Shown here: positions 1 to 10,360 of the stretch, piece by piece | How positions within the stretch are numbered: position 1 is the first letter of the stretch | How the letters are laid out: every line of letters begins with the position of its first letter | Origin: Tricholoma matsutake | Lineage: Eukaryota; Basidiomycota; Agaricomycetes; Agaricales; Tricholomataceae | Direction of reading: 5' to 3' | Length of the DNA: 64,000 nt | NCBI GenBank assembly: GCA_026075535.2 | Contig: AP026538.1 | Location: forward strand, 10,602,001 to 10,666,000 | Made by a program: the position numbers and the translations under genes | Notes under the pieces: generated by a model | Seen by the model: only the letters and a program-made list of their open reading frames with translations | Databases searched by the model: none | What the model was told of the DNA's origin: nothing

Positions 1-2
1 TC

Positions 3-2312
3 AGCCCTGACGGGATCAAAATGGATCCAATCAAGGTACAGGCGATCACAGATTGGCCTGCGCCCACCCATGTCAAGGAGGTTCAAGCCTTCTTGGGACT
101 CGCAAATTTTTATCGTCGCTTTGTGCACAATTTCTCTAAAATTGCCGCACCCTTACATAACCTTATGTGAAAGGGAGTAGTATGGAGGTGGGGAGAGCAG
201 CAGCAGACAGCGTTTGAGGAGTTGAAGAGGAAGTTTGTGGAGGGACCAATATTAGCCCCAGTAGATTTCACATGCCCTTTGCGAGTGGAATCCAATGCAT
301 CCGATTTTGCTACTGGAGCAGTATTATCAATGCTGTGCGAAGATGACAAATGGCATCCTTGTGCATATTTGTCCTGAGGGTTGAATGATGTGGAGAGGAA
401 TTATGATGTGCATGACAAAGAGATGTTGGGGATAATACGAGCATTAGAGGCATGGAGGCATTATTTGGAAGGATGTACGCATCAGATTGAGATCTGGACA
501 GATCATCAAAATCTGCAATACTTCATGTCTGCTAAAAAGCTTAATCGCCGGCAAGCACGTTGGGCACTATTCCTATTGCGTTTCAATTTTCACTTGGTCC
601 ACAAAGCGGGAAGCTTAATGAGGAAAGCAGATGCATTATCCAGATGTATTGATCATAAAAGGGGGGTGGAGGAGGACAATAAAAATGTTACCTTACTCAA
701 ACCCGAATACTTTCACATTTGCGCTATGCATCAAGGGCATCTATTAATAGATAGCTTGGAAACAGAAATGTTGTCTAAAATTAGACAATGTTCGGAAATG
801 GACAATGAAGTAGTGGAAGCTGTGAAAGCTCTGAAGGGAGAGAAGAAGGGTAATATCAAAGGAGACGAATGGGCTGAGGAACAAGGGTTGGTGTTGTTTC
901 GAGGAAAAGTGTATGTACTGAAGGATCAGGATTTGTGAAGGGAGATTGTCCGGTTACATCACAATACACCAATTGCCGGACACCCAGGAAGATGGAAGAC
1001 GTTGGAATTAGTAATGAGAAATTATTGGTGGCCCGGAATTTCGAAGTATGTGTTGGGGTATGTGGATGGATGTGATACGTGCATGAGGGGGAAGAAATTT
1101 CCAGAGAAACCTGCAGGAAAATTAATGCCGAACCCTATACCTAAAGCGCCGTGGTGAGATATATCTGTGGATTTTATTACCAGATTACCCGAGGCTCAAG
1201 GGTACAATGCAATATTCGTAGTATGCGACCGCTTTACAAAGGAGGTCCATATTATTCCTACTACTACAGAAACCTCATCATTGGGCTTGGCGCGCCTCTA
1301 TCTAAATCAGGTATGGCGGTTACATGGGTTATCCGATACCGTTACCTCCGATCACAGACCACAATTTGCTTCCGTGTTTATGCGAGAACTAAACAACATA
1401 TTGGGAATTCAAACTAAATTATCTACAGCATATCACCCGCAGACTGATGGGCAGACAGAGAGAATGAATCAGGAGTTGGAGCAGTACCTATGTATGTTTG
1501 TCAACTACCAACAAACCGACTGGCCCAAATGGTTGGCAATTGCCAAATTTTCCCACAATAACAAATTCCATTCGGCTACTCGTATGTCACCCTTTTTTGC
1601 GAATTATGGATATCATCCTTGCATGGGAGTAGAACCCAGAAGGGAAGTCAAAGTACAGTCAGTAGAAGATTTTGTATCTAAGATGCAAAAGGTACAAGAG
1701 GAAGCAGAGGCAGCATTGAAGAAAGCACGTGATGACATGATGCGACATGTGGATCATACTCGAGCATGCGCTCCAGAGTACAAAGTTGGTGACTTGGTAT
1801 GGCTAAGTACCAAGGATCTGAATATTCCACGACCTTCGAAGAAACTTATGGAGAAACAAGTTGGCCCATATGCGATCTCTAAAGTGATCTCGCCTAATGT
1901 GGTAGTGCTAAAATTACCCCAATCATTTAAGATTGATCCCGAGATTAACGTATCCCGCCTATGCCCTTACTGTCCGCCTACTATTCCTGGCCAACAAACT
2001 ACTCCACAACCTCCGATAATAATAGAAGGTGCTCCAGAATACATAGTTGAAGAAATTCTAGACTCACGTCTTCGACAGAACAAATTGGAGTTCTTAATAA
2101 AGTGGAAAAACTATACCAACGAAAATAATTTGTGGGAACCCAAAGAGAATTGTAAGCAAGTGCATAATGTGATCGCCCAATTCTTTAAACATAATCTGAA
2201 TGCTCCGCGTCGCATTGCGAGAATGGTGTATGAGGGGATGAAATTCTGGCCTTACCAAAATTTCACAGAGGGGACAAACATAATATTTTCTCGCCTGGAA
2301 GTCGAGGCATAA
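3..2312 (+). pseudogene. Family A pol: RT end, RNase H, integrase, chromodomain
   Basis: One frame reads from base 3 to the TAA at 2310-2312. In order it shows the end of the RT ([14 protein letters not shown]), RNase H (DASDFATGAVL-like, WTDHQNLQYF), the integrase zinc region (GHPGRWKTLE, CDTC), the integrase core (VDFITRLP, a degraded second Asp motif SDHRPQF, GQTERMN) and a C-terminal chromodomain (EYIVEEILDSR, FLIKWKNY). Four TGA stops break it at 168, 375, 936 and 1155. At each of these places the second copy reads CGA (Arg), so each is explained by one C-to-T change. The protein would have carried out reverse transcription and chromatin-targeted integration. The assignment is firm; the gene is dead as it stands unless stops are read through. 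Confidence 0.93.
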
Positions 2313-2320
2313 AAGGGGGG
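2311..2320 (+). other. Polypurine tract of family A copy 1
   Basis: AAAAGGGGGG lies three bases before the 3' LTR and overlaps the pol stop codon. This is the expected place for the plus-strand DNA primer. The same tract is present in reverse at 17079-17088 in the second copy. Confidence 0.85.
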
Positions 2321-2323
2321 TAA

Positions 2324-2725
2324 TGTTAGGAAACCACCCCCTTGCCTAATAAACTTTCATTTTCATTTTATTATGTCGAATTATGCTACATGACGCCAAA
2401 TGACGCTACATTTTAATAGCATGAGAATTTTATTTTGCACGCATCAAAATGTATGCGCATGTACGAGTGCATTGGTAACAACAATGTACAATATATGTAA
2501 CATAGTATATAAACCCTAAATATATGCCTAGGGGACCCCAGTTGTGTTCTCTTAGGTATTCCACCTACATTTTTGGTGTGAAAGGCCTATCTCAACAAAC
2601 TCACCTATTAATAACCCCTCACATCAAAACCATCAATTTCCCCATCACAAGCGTGGATCCTGCCCCCTTCTTGTAGAGAGAACCCGCACGGTCTTAGCTA
2701 GCAGATAGTGGGTGTCGCCCTAACA
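2324..2725 (+). repeat. 3' LTR of family A copy 1
   Basis: A 402-bp LTR bounded by perfect 7-bp inverted ends TGTTAGG and CCTAACA. It matches the LTRs at 16645-17075 (431 bp) and 28550-28970 (421 bp). The copies differ mainly in the number of short units around GGCATCATTT near the U3 end. A TATA box sits at 2506-2513 and the presumed transcript start at 2540. Confidence 0.93.
2506..2550 (+). promoter_or_regulatory. LTR core promoter: TATA box and start of R
   Basis: TATATAAA at 2506-2513 is followed 34 bases later by AGTTGTGTTCT (2540-2550). In the complete copy the reverse complement of this 11-mer lies 2 nt inside the 5' LTR, where the primer binding site belongs. That makes the 11-mer the likely 5' end of the RNA, as in Tf1-type self-priming. 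The start site is inferred, not seen directly. Confidence 0.6.
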
Positions 2726-3362
2726 TTATCCCTCTGGCTAACATTTGATGTGCTGCTCTGGAGCTTTTTGTCCATTTGGGGTTTCATGGGTTTTGGTAAG
2801 TTTTGTCGGTGGCATCAAGTTCCTAGCAGATTTGGGAGATGCAGCCATGTGTTCTCACCCAATTTTGTTTGCTTTGTTGAGGGCTTGTGCCTTGTGCATA
2901 ATGTTTGCATTGGGCGCGTTTTTCATCTGGTAGGGTTTTATGAGGCGGCTCATTGTAAGTTGCCTAGAGTGAGACTTTATGTAGTAAATAGAATAGAGGA
3001 TGATTAATAATGAAGCTAGAGTGTTGTTGCCAGAGAGTTTTGGGCCTTAGAGTACTGCCTGCAAGTGCCAGCAGGGCTTTTGGGTTGCCTTAGTGACCGA
3101 GTCTCCAGTCCAGTGGCATGGTCCCAGTACCAGGTTGATTCCCAGTACAGCTGTGGTGAACGGGAGCCACCCATGACGTGCTTGTATTGAAATAACTTGT
3201 GGTGGGACCATGCAGAGCTCAGTCGATAGATTTCTGTGCTTGTATTGGACTTGAACAAGCATGTAAAGAACTACAAACAAGTAAACAAACATTGTAACTA
3301 ATCGGTAAGTTCTGAAGTCACACTGTCACAACTTTGTAGTTTGAAGTAGTAAGTCCAACAAT
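2726..3362. other. Unassigned stretch between two retroelements
   Basis: Sequence between the family A 3' LTR and the broken end of the family D RNase H. Short ORFs on both strands have no recognisable motif. I see no LTR, tRNA or hairpin here. Confidence 0.5.
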
Positions 3363-4107
3363 TTTGAGGTGTCAAATTCCACCACAAATGGTTTTGTTGC
3401 ATCTGGCATCAGCAGTACTGGGGCTTCATTGAACTTCCTTTTTAGCACATCAAACGACTGCTGGCAGCCATTCATCCATTCAAATTTCTTGTTCTTCTTT
3501 GTCAAATCGTTCAGTGGTCTGGCCAGATCCACGAAGTGTCTGATGAATTGTCAATAGAGGTTTCCAAATCCTAGGAAGGATCTTACATCCTTCACTGCCT
3601 TTGGCGTGGGCCAGTCCTTGATCCCAGCCAGTTTTGTGTTGTCCATTGCAAGTTCATTGGGCCTGATGATCATGCCCAAGAAGTCGACTTCTTGCACATT
3701 GAACTTGCATTTCTCTATTTTCAAGTAGAGATCACATTGTCGTAATTGTTTGAGGACCCTTTCGGTCCTTATCTGGTGTTCTTCTTCTGTCTTCGAGAAG
3801 ATCAGGATGTCATCCATATAAATGATGAGCCATCTTTCATCTAACATGTCTCAGAAGAGATTGTTCATCATGGCCTGGAATGTTGCCAGTGAGTTGCACA
3901 GCCCAAAGAACATCATCATTGGCTCGAATAGCCCTTGGTTAGTTTTGAATGCTGCCTTCCACTCGTCTCCTTTCTTTATCCATACATTATGATATCCCAA
4001 TCAAATATCAAGCTTTGTGAAAAATCTTGCTCCCTTCAGCTTGTCCAAGAGGTCTCCGATCAGTGGCAGGGGGTAGTTGTTCCGGATTGTTCCTTCATTC
4101 AGATAGT
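3363..4107 (-). pseudogene. Family D RT and start of RNase H (fragment)
   Basis: Minus-strand remnant of a Ty3/gypsy RT. From right to left it reads [20 protein letters not shown], then FEPMMMFFGL, the catalytic IYMDDILIF (YMDD type), [15 protein letters not shown], and the RNase H start FVVEFDTSK. It ends abruptly at about 3363 inside RNase H and at about 4107 inside RT, and has in-frame stops (for example after FTKLDI and MMNNLF). It belongs to the same dispersed minus-strand element as 8570-9768, 15822-16639 and 28976-29400, judging by strand, order and family resemblance. About 200 residues of the RT N-terminal part are missing between this piece and the protease piece; satellite DNA sits there instead. 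Confidence 0.85.
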
Positions 4108-4330
4108 GAGTTCATTACAAAGTCAACTCAGTTCAAATTGAATTCATTATGGAGTAAAGTCATTATATTCACAAGAAACTCAACTTGACAACAAATGAGT
4201 GAGTAAATTACAATCACTATAAAACAGTAAATTCTTTGTACAAGTGAATTAAAATGTAAAGTCACTAACATTTAGAAATAAGTTCATTACAAGTAGTAAT
4301 TAAATTATTAACTCAAGTCAGTAAAAAATA
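4108..4330. other. AT-rich spacer at the satellite edge
   Basis: About 220 bp rich in A and T, with the phrase GTTCATTACAA twice. No coding signal. It marks the left breakpoint of family D RT and may be the edge of whatever brought in the satellite block. Confidence 0.4.
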
Positions 4331-6019
4331 AATTGATTATGAGAATAGTCAGTAAGAGTAATTGTGTACCTGTAGTAGGATTAAGCATTGAGTCATGTAC
4401 ATGCAACCTGGCAGTACTATTACATTAATGTATATAGAAAATATAGATGGGGTGAAAAGGAGGGGGGGATGATGTGATAGGCATGATGTGATGGGACATG
4501 GAGAGAGGGGGATGGGCTCAACAGGAGGGGGGAATGAGTAGATAGGGATGGGGTGATGGAGTGCTGGGGTGATGGGGATGGGGTGATGGAGTGCTGGGGT
4601 GATGGGGATGGGGTGATGGGGTGATGGAGATGGAGTGTTGGGGAGGGGGGAATGGGAATGGGGAGAGTAGTAAGAGAGCAACAGCCCCCCCATGTTGACT
4701 TGGGGCCAAAGGTCCCAAGTCAACTGAAGAATTGTCAACCCATATTGGATTCAACATTGCATAATGTATGCAGGACTTCACTTTGACCCAAAGTCAACAT
4801 AAAAATTGTGTACCTGTAGTAGGATCAAGCATTGAGTCATATACACATGACCTGGCCCATCTGGAGTCAGGCTGACCAAGCAATGTGAACAAATTCCATG
4901 ACAAAGATGGAGAGGGGGAGGGGGGAGTGGATGGAGCTGGGGAGAGGGGGAAAGGGGGATGGACTGAAGAGGAGGGGGGGGGGGGTGAGGACATGGGGAG
5001 GACTGATGGGGATGGGGTGAAGCAGAGGGGGGGGATGAGGGGATACAACAAACCCCCCACATTGACTTTGGGCCAAAGGTCCAAAGTCAACTGAAGAATT
5101 GTGAACCTGTAGTAGGATTAAGCATTGAGTCATGTACACATGAGCTGGCCCATGCCACAGTCAGCCTGAATGAAGAAAATGTATATAAAAACTTAATGCA
5201 TGCCGGAGGCACTTCCTAAACTTGTCAATAATAAAGGGAGGATGGTCACGTGACCACATCGTGGGAGTTGTTTGGGTGGATGGGAACTTTTGACTATATT
5301 ATGTCAGCATGCCAGTGAGGGGGTTAGTGAGTGAGGGGGAGGGTGTGTGAGGGGGGAGGTGCAAGATGGGATGTGGAGGGGAGAGGGGAGGGGGAGGGGG
5401 AAGAGGGAGGGGGAGTGAGGAGGAGGGGAAGAGTGAGAGTGAGGAGGTATGGTGAGGGTGAGGGGAGAGAGTGGGTGAGGGTGAGGGTGAGGGGGAGGAG
5501 ATGAGTGTGAATGTGGGTGAGGGGGGAGGGGGAGAGTGAGGGGAACAGTGAGGGGGGAGGTGAGTGGGAGAGCAGCAGAGAGTGAGTGGGAGAGGGGAGA
5601 GGGTGAGAGGGGAGAGGGTGAGTGGGGTGAGAGGGGAGAGTAAGTCAGGGGAGAGGGTGAGTGGTGGAAGCAGGGAGAGCAAGTGGGGTGAGTGGGGAGG
5701 GGGGAGAGTGAGTAGGGTGAGTAGGTGAGGAGAGAGGGAGTGGGGGGAGAGGGGAAGAGTGAGGAGGGAGAGTGAGTGGGGTGAGTGGGGGGAGGGGGTC
5801 AGGGTCACAGGTGAGGAGGAGGGGGGAGAGTGAGGGGAATAGTGGGGGGGAGGGAGGAGAGTGGGTCTGGGGGATGAGGAGGGGGAGTTGATGGGTTTGG
5901 GGTGATGGGGAGAGGGGTGAAGTGGAGGGGGTGATGGGGATGGGGACATGGGGATGGGGTGATGAGGATGGGGACATGGGGATGGGGAGAGTAGTAAGAG
6001 AGCAACAGCCTCCCCACAT

Positions 6020-6475
6020 GGACTTGGGGCCAAAGGTCCCAAGTCAACTGAAGTCTGCAGAAGTGTGTGACTGTAGTAGATTAAAAACTATGCAGAGCAG
6101 TGAGAGAACAACAACCCCCCAATGTTGACTTTGGGCCAAAGGTCCCAAGTCAACTGAAGTCTGCAGAAGTGTGTGACTGTAGTAGATTAAAAACTATGCA
6201 GAGCAGTGAGAGAACAACAACCCCCCAATGTTGACTTTGGGCCAAAGGTCCCAAATCAACTGAAGTCTGCAGAAGTGTGTGACTGTAGTAGATTAAAAAC
6301 TATGCAGAGCAGTGAGAGAACAACAACCCCCCAATGTTGACTTTGGGCCAAAGGTCCCAAGTCAACTGAAGTCTGCAGAAGTGTGTGACTGTAGTAGATT
6401 AAAAACTATGCAGAGCAGTGAGAGAACAACAACCCCCCCATGTTGACTTTGGGCCAAAGGTCCAAAGTCAACTGA
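6020..6475. repeat. 106-bp tandem repeat, four units
   Basis: AAGTCTGCAG recurs at 6051, 6157, 6263 and 6369, an exact 106-bp period. The units are almost identical and each contains the TTGACTT...AAGTCAA hairpin core and CTATGCAGAGCAGTGAGAG. The uniformity points to recent local amplification. Confidence 0.93.
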
Positions 6476-7563
6476 AGAATTGTGTACCTGTAGTATGATT
6501 AAGCATTGAGTCATGTACAAACAAGCTGGCCCATCCAGAGTCAGGCTGAGTGAGCAACACGAGCAGTTGCCATGACAAAGATGCAGAGGGGGAGGGGGGA
6601 GTTGGTGGAGCTGGGGTGATGGGGTGATTGGGAGAGGGGTGAAGTGGAGGGGGTGATGGGGACATGGGGATGGGGTGATGGGGATGAGGTGATGGGGTGA
6701 TGGAGATGGAGTGATGGGGAGGGGGATGGGGACACATGGGGATGGGGAGCCTAGTAGTAAGAGAGCAACAGTCCCCTCAACTGAAGAATTATAAACCCAT
6801 ATTGGATTAAACATGGTGTAATGTATGCATGACTTCCAGGACCCCCACACATTGACTTTGGGCCAAAGGTTCAAAGTCAACTGAAGAATTGTGTACCTGT
6901 AGTAGAATCAAGCATTGAGTCATGTACACATGAGCTGGCCCATGCAGAGTCAGGCTGAGTGAATGCCATGGCAAAGATGCAGAGGGGGAGGGGGAGTTGA
7001 TGGAGCTGGGGTGATGGGGAGATGGGGAGAGGGGTGAAGTGGAGGGGGTGATGGGGACATGGGGATGGGGACATGGTGATGGGGACATGGTAATGGGGTG
7101 ATGAGGATGGGGACATGGGGATGGGGAGAGGGGGAGAGGGGGATGGGGTGAAGAGGAGGGGGGGATGAGGAGATACAACAAACCCCCCACATTGACTTTG
7201 GACCAAAGGTTGAAAGTCAACTGAAGAACTGAACCTGTAATAGGATTAAGCATTGAGTCATGTATACATGAGCTGGCCCTTGCCACAGTCAGCCTGAATG
7301 AAGTACTATTAGATTAATGTATATAGAAAGTGTATATAACAACTTAACATGTGCCAGCGGCACATTCCTAAACTTGTCTATAACATATGGGACAACCTTT
7401 TCATGGGAATGATTATGTAAAATTGGTCAGCCTTAGTCAGGTCTGACCAATCCTGACAAATATAGCTGAGTTATGAATTTTCATCCTCTGAGCTGAGTGA
7501 AAGGAGGAGGGGAGAGGGGAAGTGGGAGGTGCAGAGTGAGGGGGGGTGAGGGGGAGGGGGTGA

Positions 7564-7815
7564 GTGGGGGTGAGGGTGAGGGTGAGGATGGGAGTGAGGG
7601 TGAGGGTGAGGATGGGAGTGAGGGTGAGGGTGAGGATGGGAGTGAGGGTGAGGGTGAGGATGGGAGTGAGGGTGAGGGTGAGGATGGGAGTGAGGGTGAG
7701 GGTGAGGATGGGAGTGAGGGTGAGGGTGAGGATGGGAGTGAGGGTGAGGGTGAGGATGGGAGTGAGGGTGAGGGTGAGGATGGGAGTGAGGGTGAGGGTG
7801 AGGATGGGAGTGAGG
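7564..7815. repeat. 24-bp minisatellite, about ten units
   Basis: GATGGGAGTGAGGGTGAGGG plus four bases repeats with a 24-bp period about ten times. Because 24 is a multiple of 3, several frames stay open. The G-runs could form quadruplexes on the plus strand. Confidence 0.93.
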
Positions 7816-8569
7816 GTAGGGGTGAATGGGTGGAGGGGGTGAATGGGTGAGGGGGAGGGGGTGAATGGGTGAGGGGGGAGAGTGAGTGGGGTAAGTGGGG
7901 GAGGGTGAGAGTAAGGGTAGGGGTGAATGGGTGGAGGGGGTGAATGGGTGAGGGGGAGGGGGTGAATGGGTGAGGGGGGAGAGTGAGTGGGGTAAGTGGG
8001 GGAGGGTGAGAGTGGGTGAGGAGGAGGGAGGGGAGTGAGGGGAACCATGAGGGGGAGGGAGGAGAGTGGGTCTGGGGGATGGGGAGGGGGAGTGGAGTTG
8101 ATGGGGAGGGGGTAAAGGGGAGGGGATGATGGGGTGATGGGGATGAGGGGATGAGGAGATAGGGATGGGGTGATGGGGTGGAGTGATGGAGTGATGGAGA
8201 TGGGGTGATAGGGAGAGAGGGAGGGTGATGGGGACATGGGGATGAGGATAGTATTAAGAGAGCAACAGCCCCCCCACATTGACTTGGCCAAAGGTCCCAA
8301 GTCAACTGAAGAAGTGAAGTGTGTGACTGTAGTAGAATTGAACATGCAGTGTAGTGAGAGAGCAATGACCCTGCCCCATGTTGACTTGGGGCCAAAGGTC
8401 CCAAGTCAGCTGAAGAATTGTGAATCCATATTGGATTAAACATTGTGTAATATATGCAGGACTTCAACTGTAGAATTGTATACCTGTCATAGAATTAAGC
8501 ATTGAGTCATGTACATGTGAGCTGGCCGATCTGGAGTCAGGCTGAGCGAGCAACATGAGCGAATGCCAT

Positions 8570-9768
8570 GACAAAGGCATGGGTCATAAGCTCGTACATA
8601 TCGTTGGGAGTCCTTGCCTTTTGTAATCCTGGAGATCGTGTTTGTTTTCCATATGTATGGGTCAGTCCTCAGTGTTCCTTGGTCAGGGGTGGTTCTTCTG
8701 GCAGTTCAAATATGCCAATGACCAGTTCTCCTAGTACATATGCGATCAGGAGGTCTGTCACATCTTGTTTGTGGGTTTCTCCCATTGCTCGTATTTCCAT
8801 GCCGGTGTCTGCCAGTAGTTCCTCATCAGGTACTTCTTCAACCTTCACTTGAGAGGGAGTCTCCCTGGGCATAGGTACTTCAGCATTGATCATACTGTGA
8901 TCTGGGGTCCTATAATCATGGGTTGGGGTAGTCCCCTGTCGAGGGTTGTTTGTCCTGTTTTGTGGTGTTGTTTTCATGTTCCTTTTGCCAGTGCTTCCCT
9001 CCCCTGTGGAGGTTAGCAATTCCTTCATTTTTTGCATGATTTGTCATGTCTTGTCACATTCATTGTTTTTGCCCTTCTCCAGTTGCTTTTTCTTCTGGTT
9101 TTCTTGGGTCTTGGCGATGGCGCATCTCGCTGCTTCTAGGGTCCTTTCTTTAGGAGTGCCCTTGGTCCTGGTCTTTGCGACAACTTTCTGGACCAAATTC
9201 AGCTCCTTCGCTTTCTTCTCAGAAAATCTTTCCTTCATTTTTGCCATGGCCAGTCAGGCTCGGGCAAGGTTTGTCTCCTTTTCTTTGGAGAGTCTTTCTC
9301 TAGTCTTGGCTACGATGCATTGAATTTGTGCCATTCTGTCATTGGGCGCATCCCTTCCAGTGTTGACCCTGGGGAGGTTTAGGGTGTTTGGGAGGGCCTG
9401 TTCAGCTCTTCTTGTCTTCTCCAAGATTCGTTGGATCTGAGCCCATCGTTCTTTGTCTCAGAACTCAAAGGTTCCCTTCTTCCAGTTGATGATTGGATTT
9501 ATCTCCCATAGCCATGGCAGGCCCAGGATTACCGATTCCAGTGACTAGGTATTCCGTTGGGGAGCTCCTTCCATTAATGTGGAGCCCTTTCATGCATCTG
9601 GTGATTGTTCCCTGCCTATTCAGGGTTCCATCTACATTTGTGGCCCGGATGGTGTGGCCTAAGGGATATGTTCTGATCCCTTCTTGTTCGACAAATTTTG
9701 AGTCAATAAAGACTCCTCCTGCTCCACAGTCGAGGAGCGCATTTGTTGCAACATCTTTCCCCATTGTC
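8570..9768 (-). pseudogene. Family D protease and protease-RT linker (fragment)
   Basis: Minus-strand continuation of family D pol. It starts at the family C insertion with MGKDVATNALLDCGAGGVFI, which carries an aspartic protease motif in degraded form (DCGAGG, normally DSGA/DTGA). It then reads NVDGTLN and, in a shifted frame, ILGLPWLWEINPIINWKKGT, typical of this protease group. A long charged linker follows (9247-8669), rich in Lys and Glu. A frameshift near 9535 and several stops break the frame. The piece joins exactly to the gag part at 15822 when family C and one copy of its TTGTC duplication are removed. It ends near 8570 at the satellite block. Confidence 0.85.
9764..9768. other. Target site duplication TTGTC (left) of family C
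   Basis: TTGTC at 9764-9768 is repeated at 15817-15821 directly outside the other LTR. A perfect 5-bp duplication is typical for Ty3/gypsy integration. Confidence 0.95.
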
Positions 9769-10194
9769 TGTAAGGGGACTAGGGGGGTGCCCTGTGTGTT
9801 TTTCCTATTTTTTATGTTTGTCCTATATTTTTCCCCACCTCATTTCCTTCTATTCTTCATTTTCTATGATTTTTCCGGATTTTATTACTAATTTTCCCTT
9901 GCTATCATGTTTGTACATGTTGACACTTTTATATTTAGAGGCGGAGGACCCCTTCCGACACATACCCCTTGGTATGATGTCATTCGGCGGCCTATCTCCG
10001 CCTATCTCCGCCTTTTTCTATTTTTAGATTATATTTGATTTTTGTCGTCTTCACATATACTGGGCATCAGCAAGGGGATCCTTAGAGTTTTCTCTTCGGA
10101 TTTCCCTTTGCTAGGTGTGTCCCCAATGCCTGTATTATGTAGTATAATTTTAACTTCAGATTTCCCTTTGCTAGAGGCTTAGGTTGCCCTTATA
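9769..10194 (+). repeat. 5' LTR of family C
   Basis: 426 bp, starting TGTAAGGG and ending CCCTTATA (inverted ends with one mismatch). Near-identical to 15391-15816. AGAGTTTTCT at 10084-10093 is the probable start of R, with CATATACT about 32 bases upstream as a weak TATA candidate. Confidence 0.95.
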
Positions 10195-10196
10195 GT

Positions 10197-10206
10197 AGAA
10201 AACTCT
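10197..10206 (+). other. Putative self-priming primer binding site, family C
   Basis: AGAAAACTCT lies 2 nt after the 5' LTR and is the exact reverse complement of AGAGTTTTCT at 10084-10093 within the LTR. I saw no tRNA-like primer site in its place. This matches the Tf1/sushi way of priming, in which the RNA 5' end anneals just downstream of the LTR. Confidence 0.6.
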
Positions 10207-10360
10207 CCCCTAAGGCCCGAAAATCACGAACGCGCTGCCCAAGATAGGCAGGTATGGACTGGACGATGCTTCCCAAAGCTCCACAGAGTCCCTACACACC
10301 GTTCCAGATAATCTCGCCTTTATTACGCTGCCATTTTCGCCAAACGCGCTCCCTAGCGAC

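Larger units (their letters stand above)
1..2725 (+). mobile_element. Ty3/gypsy chromovirus family A, copy 1 (3' part)
   Basis: The window opens inside the RT gene of a plus-strand LTR retrotransposon and runs through RNase H, integrase and chromodomain to a complete 3' LTR. The 5' half lies outside the window. The same family occurs complete on the other strand at 16645-28970; the two copies align closely through pol and share LTR ends TGTTAGG and CCTAACA. This copy cannot move on its own because pol carries four in-frame stops. Confidence 0.93.
4331..8569. repeat. Composite purine-rich satellite block
   Basis: The plus strand alternates between long runs made almost only of G, A and some T (for example 4890-5040, 5330-6000, 6580-6740, 6970-7170, 7500-8240) and a recurring module. 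The module contains TTGACTTTGGGCCAAAGG followed by TCCCAAGTCAACTGAAG, and often the phrase CCTGTAGTAGGATTAAGC. The module recurs near 4690, 5060, 6020, 6850, 7190, 8280 and 8380. Its core can fold as an imperfect 13-bp hairpin with an AAA loop. Long ORFs across it are proline/serine or glycine/glutamate low-complexity reads in several frames and are not genes. Confidence 0.85.

Noticed and set aside
1151..1417. 88-codon ORF in a second frame of integrase
   Set aside because: Shadow of the integrase gene; the same text appears out of frame at 18949.
4349..5139. Minus-strand Pro/His-rich ORFs
   Set aside because: Same low-complexity origin as the rest of the satellite block.
5299..6042. Long minus-strand ORF (247 codons) rich in Pro, Ser, His and Leu
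   Set aside because: It arises from the GGGGA/GTGAG purine repeat; several frames are open at once and there is no domain or codon pattern.
7560..7815. GAGGGT repeats as telomere-like DNA
   Set aside because: The unit is 24 bp (GAGGGTGAGGGTGAGGATGG-type), not the TTAGGG of most filamentous fungi, and it is internal.
7437..8467. Minus-strand ORFs of 302 and 328 codons, and plus-strand ORFs with MGVRVRVR repeats
   Set aside because: Produced by the 24-bp minisatellite, which keeps all frames open. Not genes.
4331..8569. CRISPR-like array (repeats with spacers)
   Set aside because: The repeats are long, diverged and unequally spaced; the dense 106-bp and 24-bp arrays have no unique spacers, and the genome is eukaryotic.
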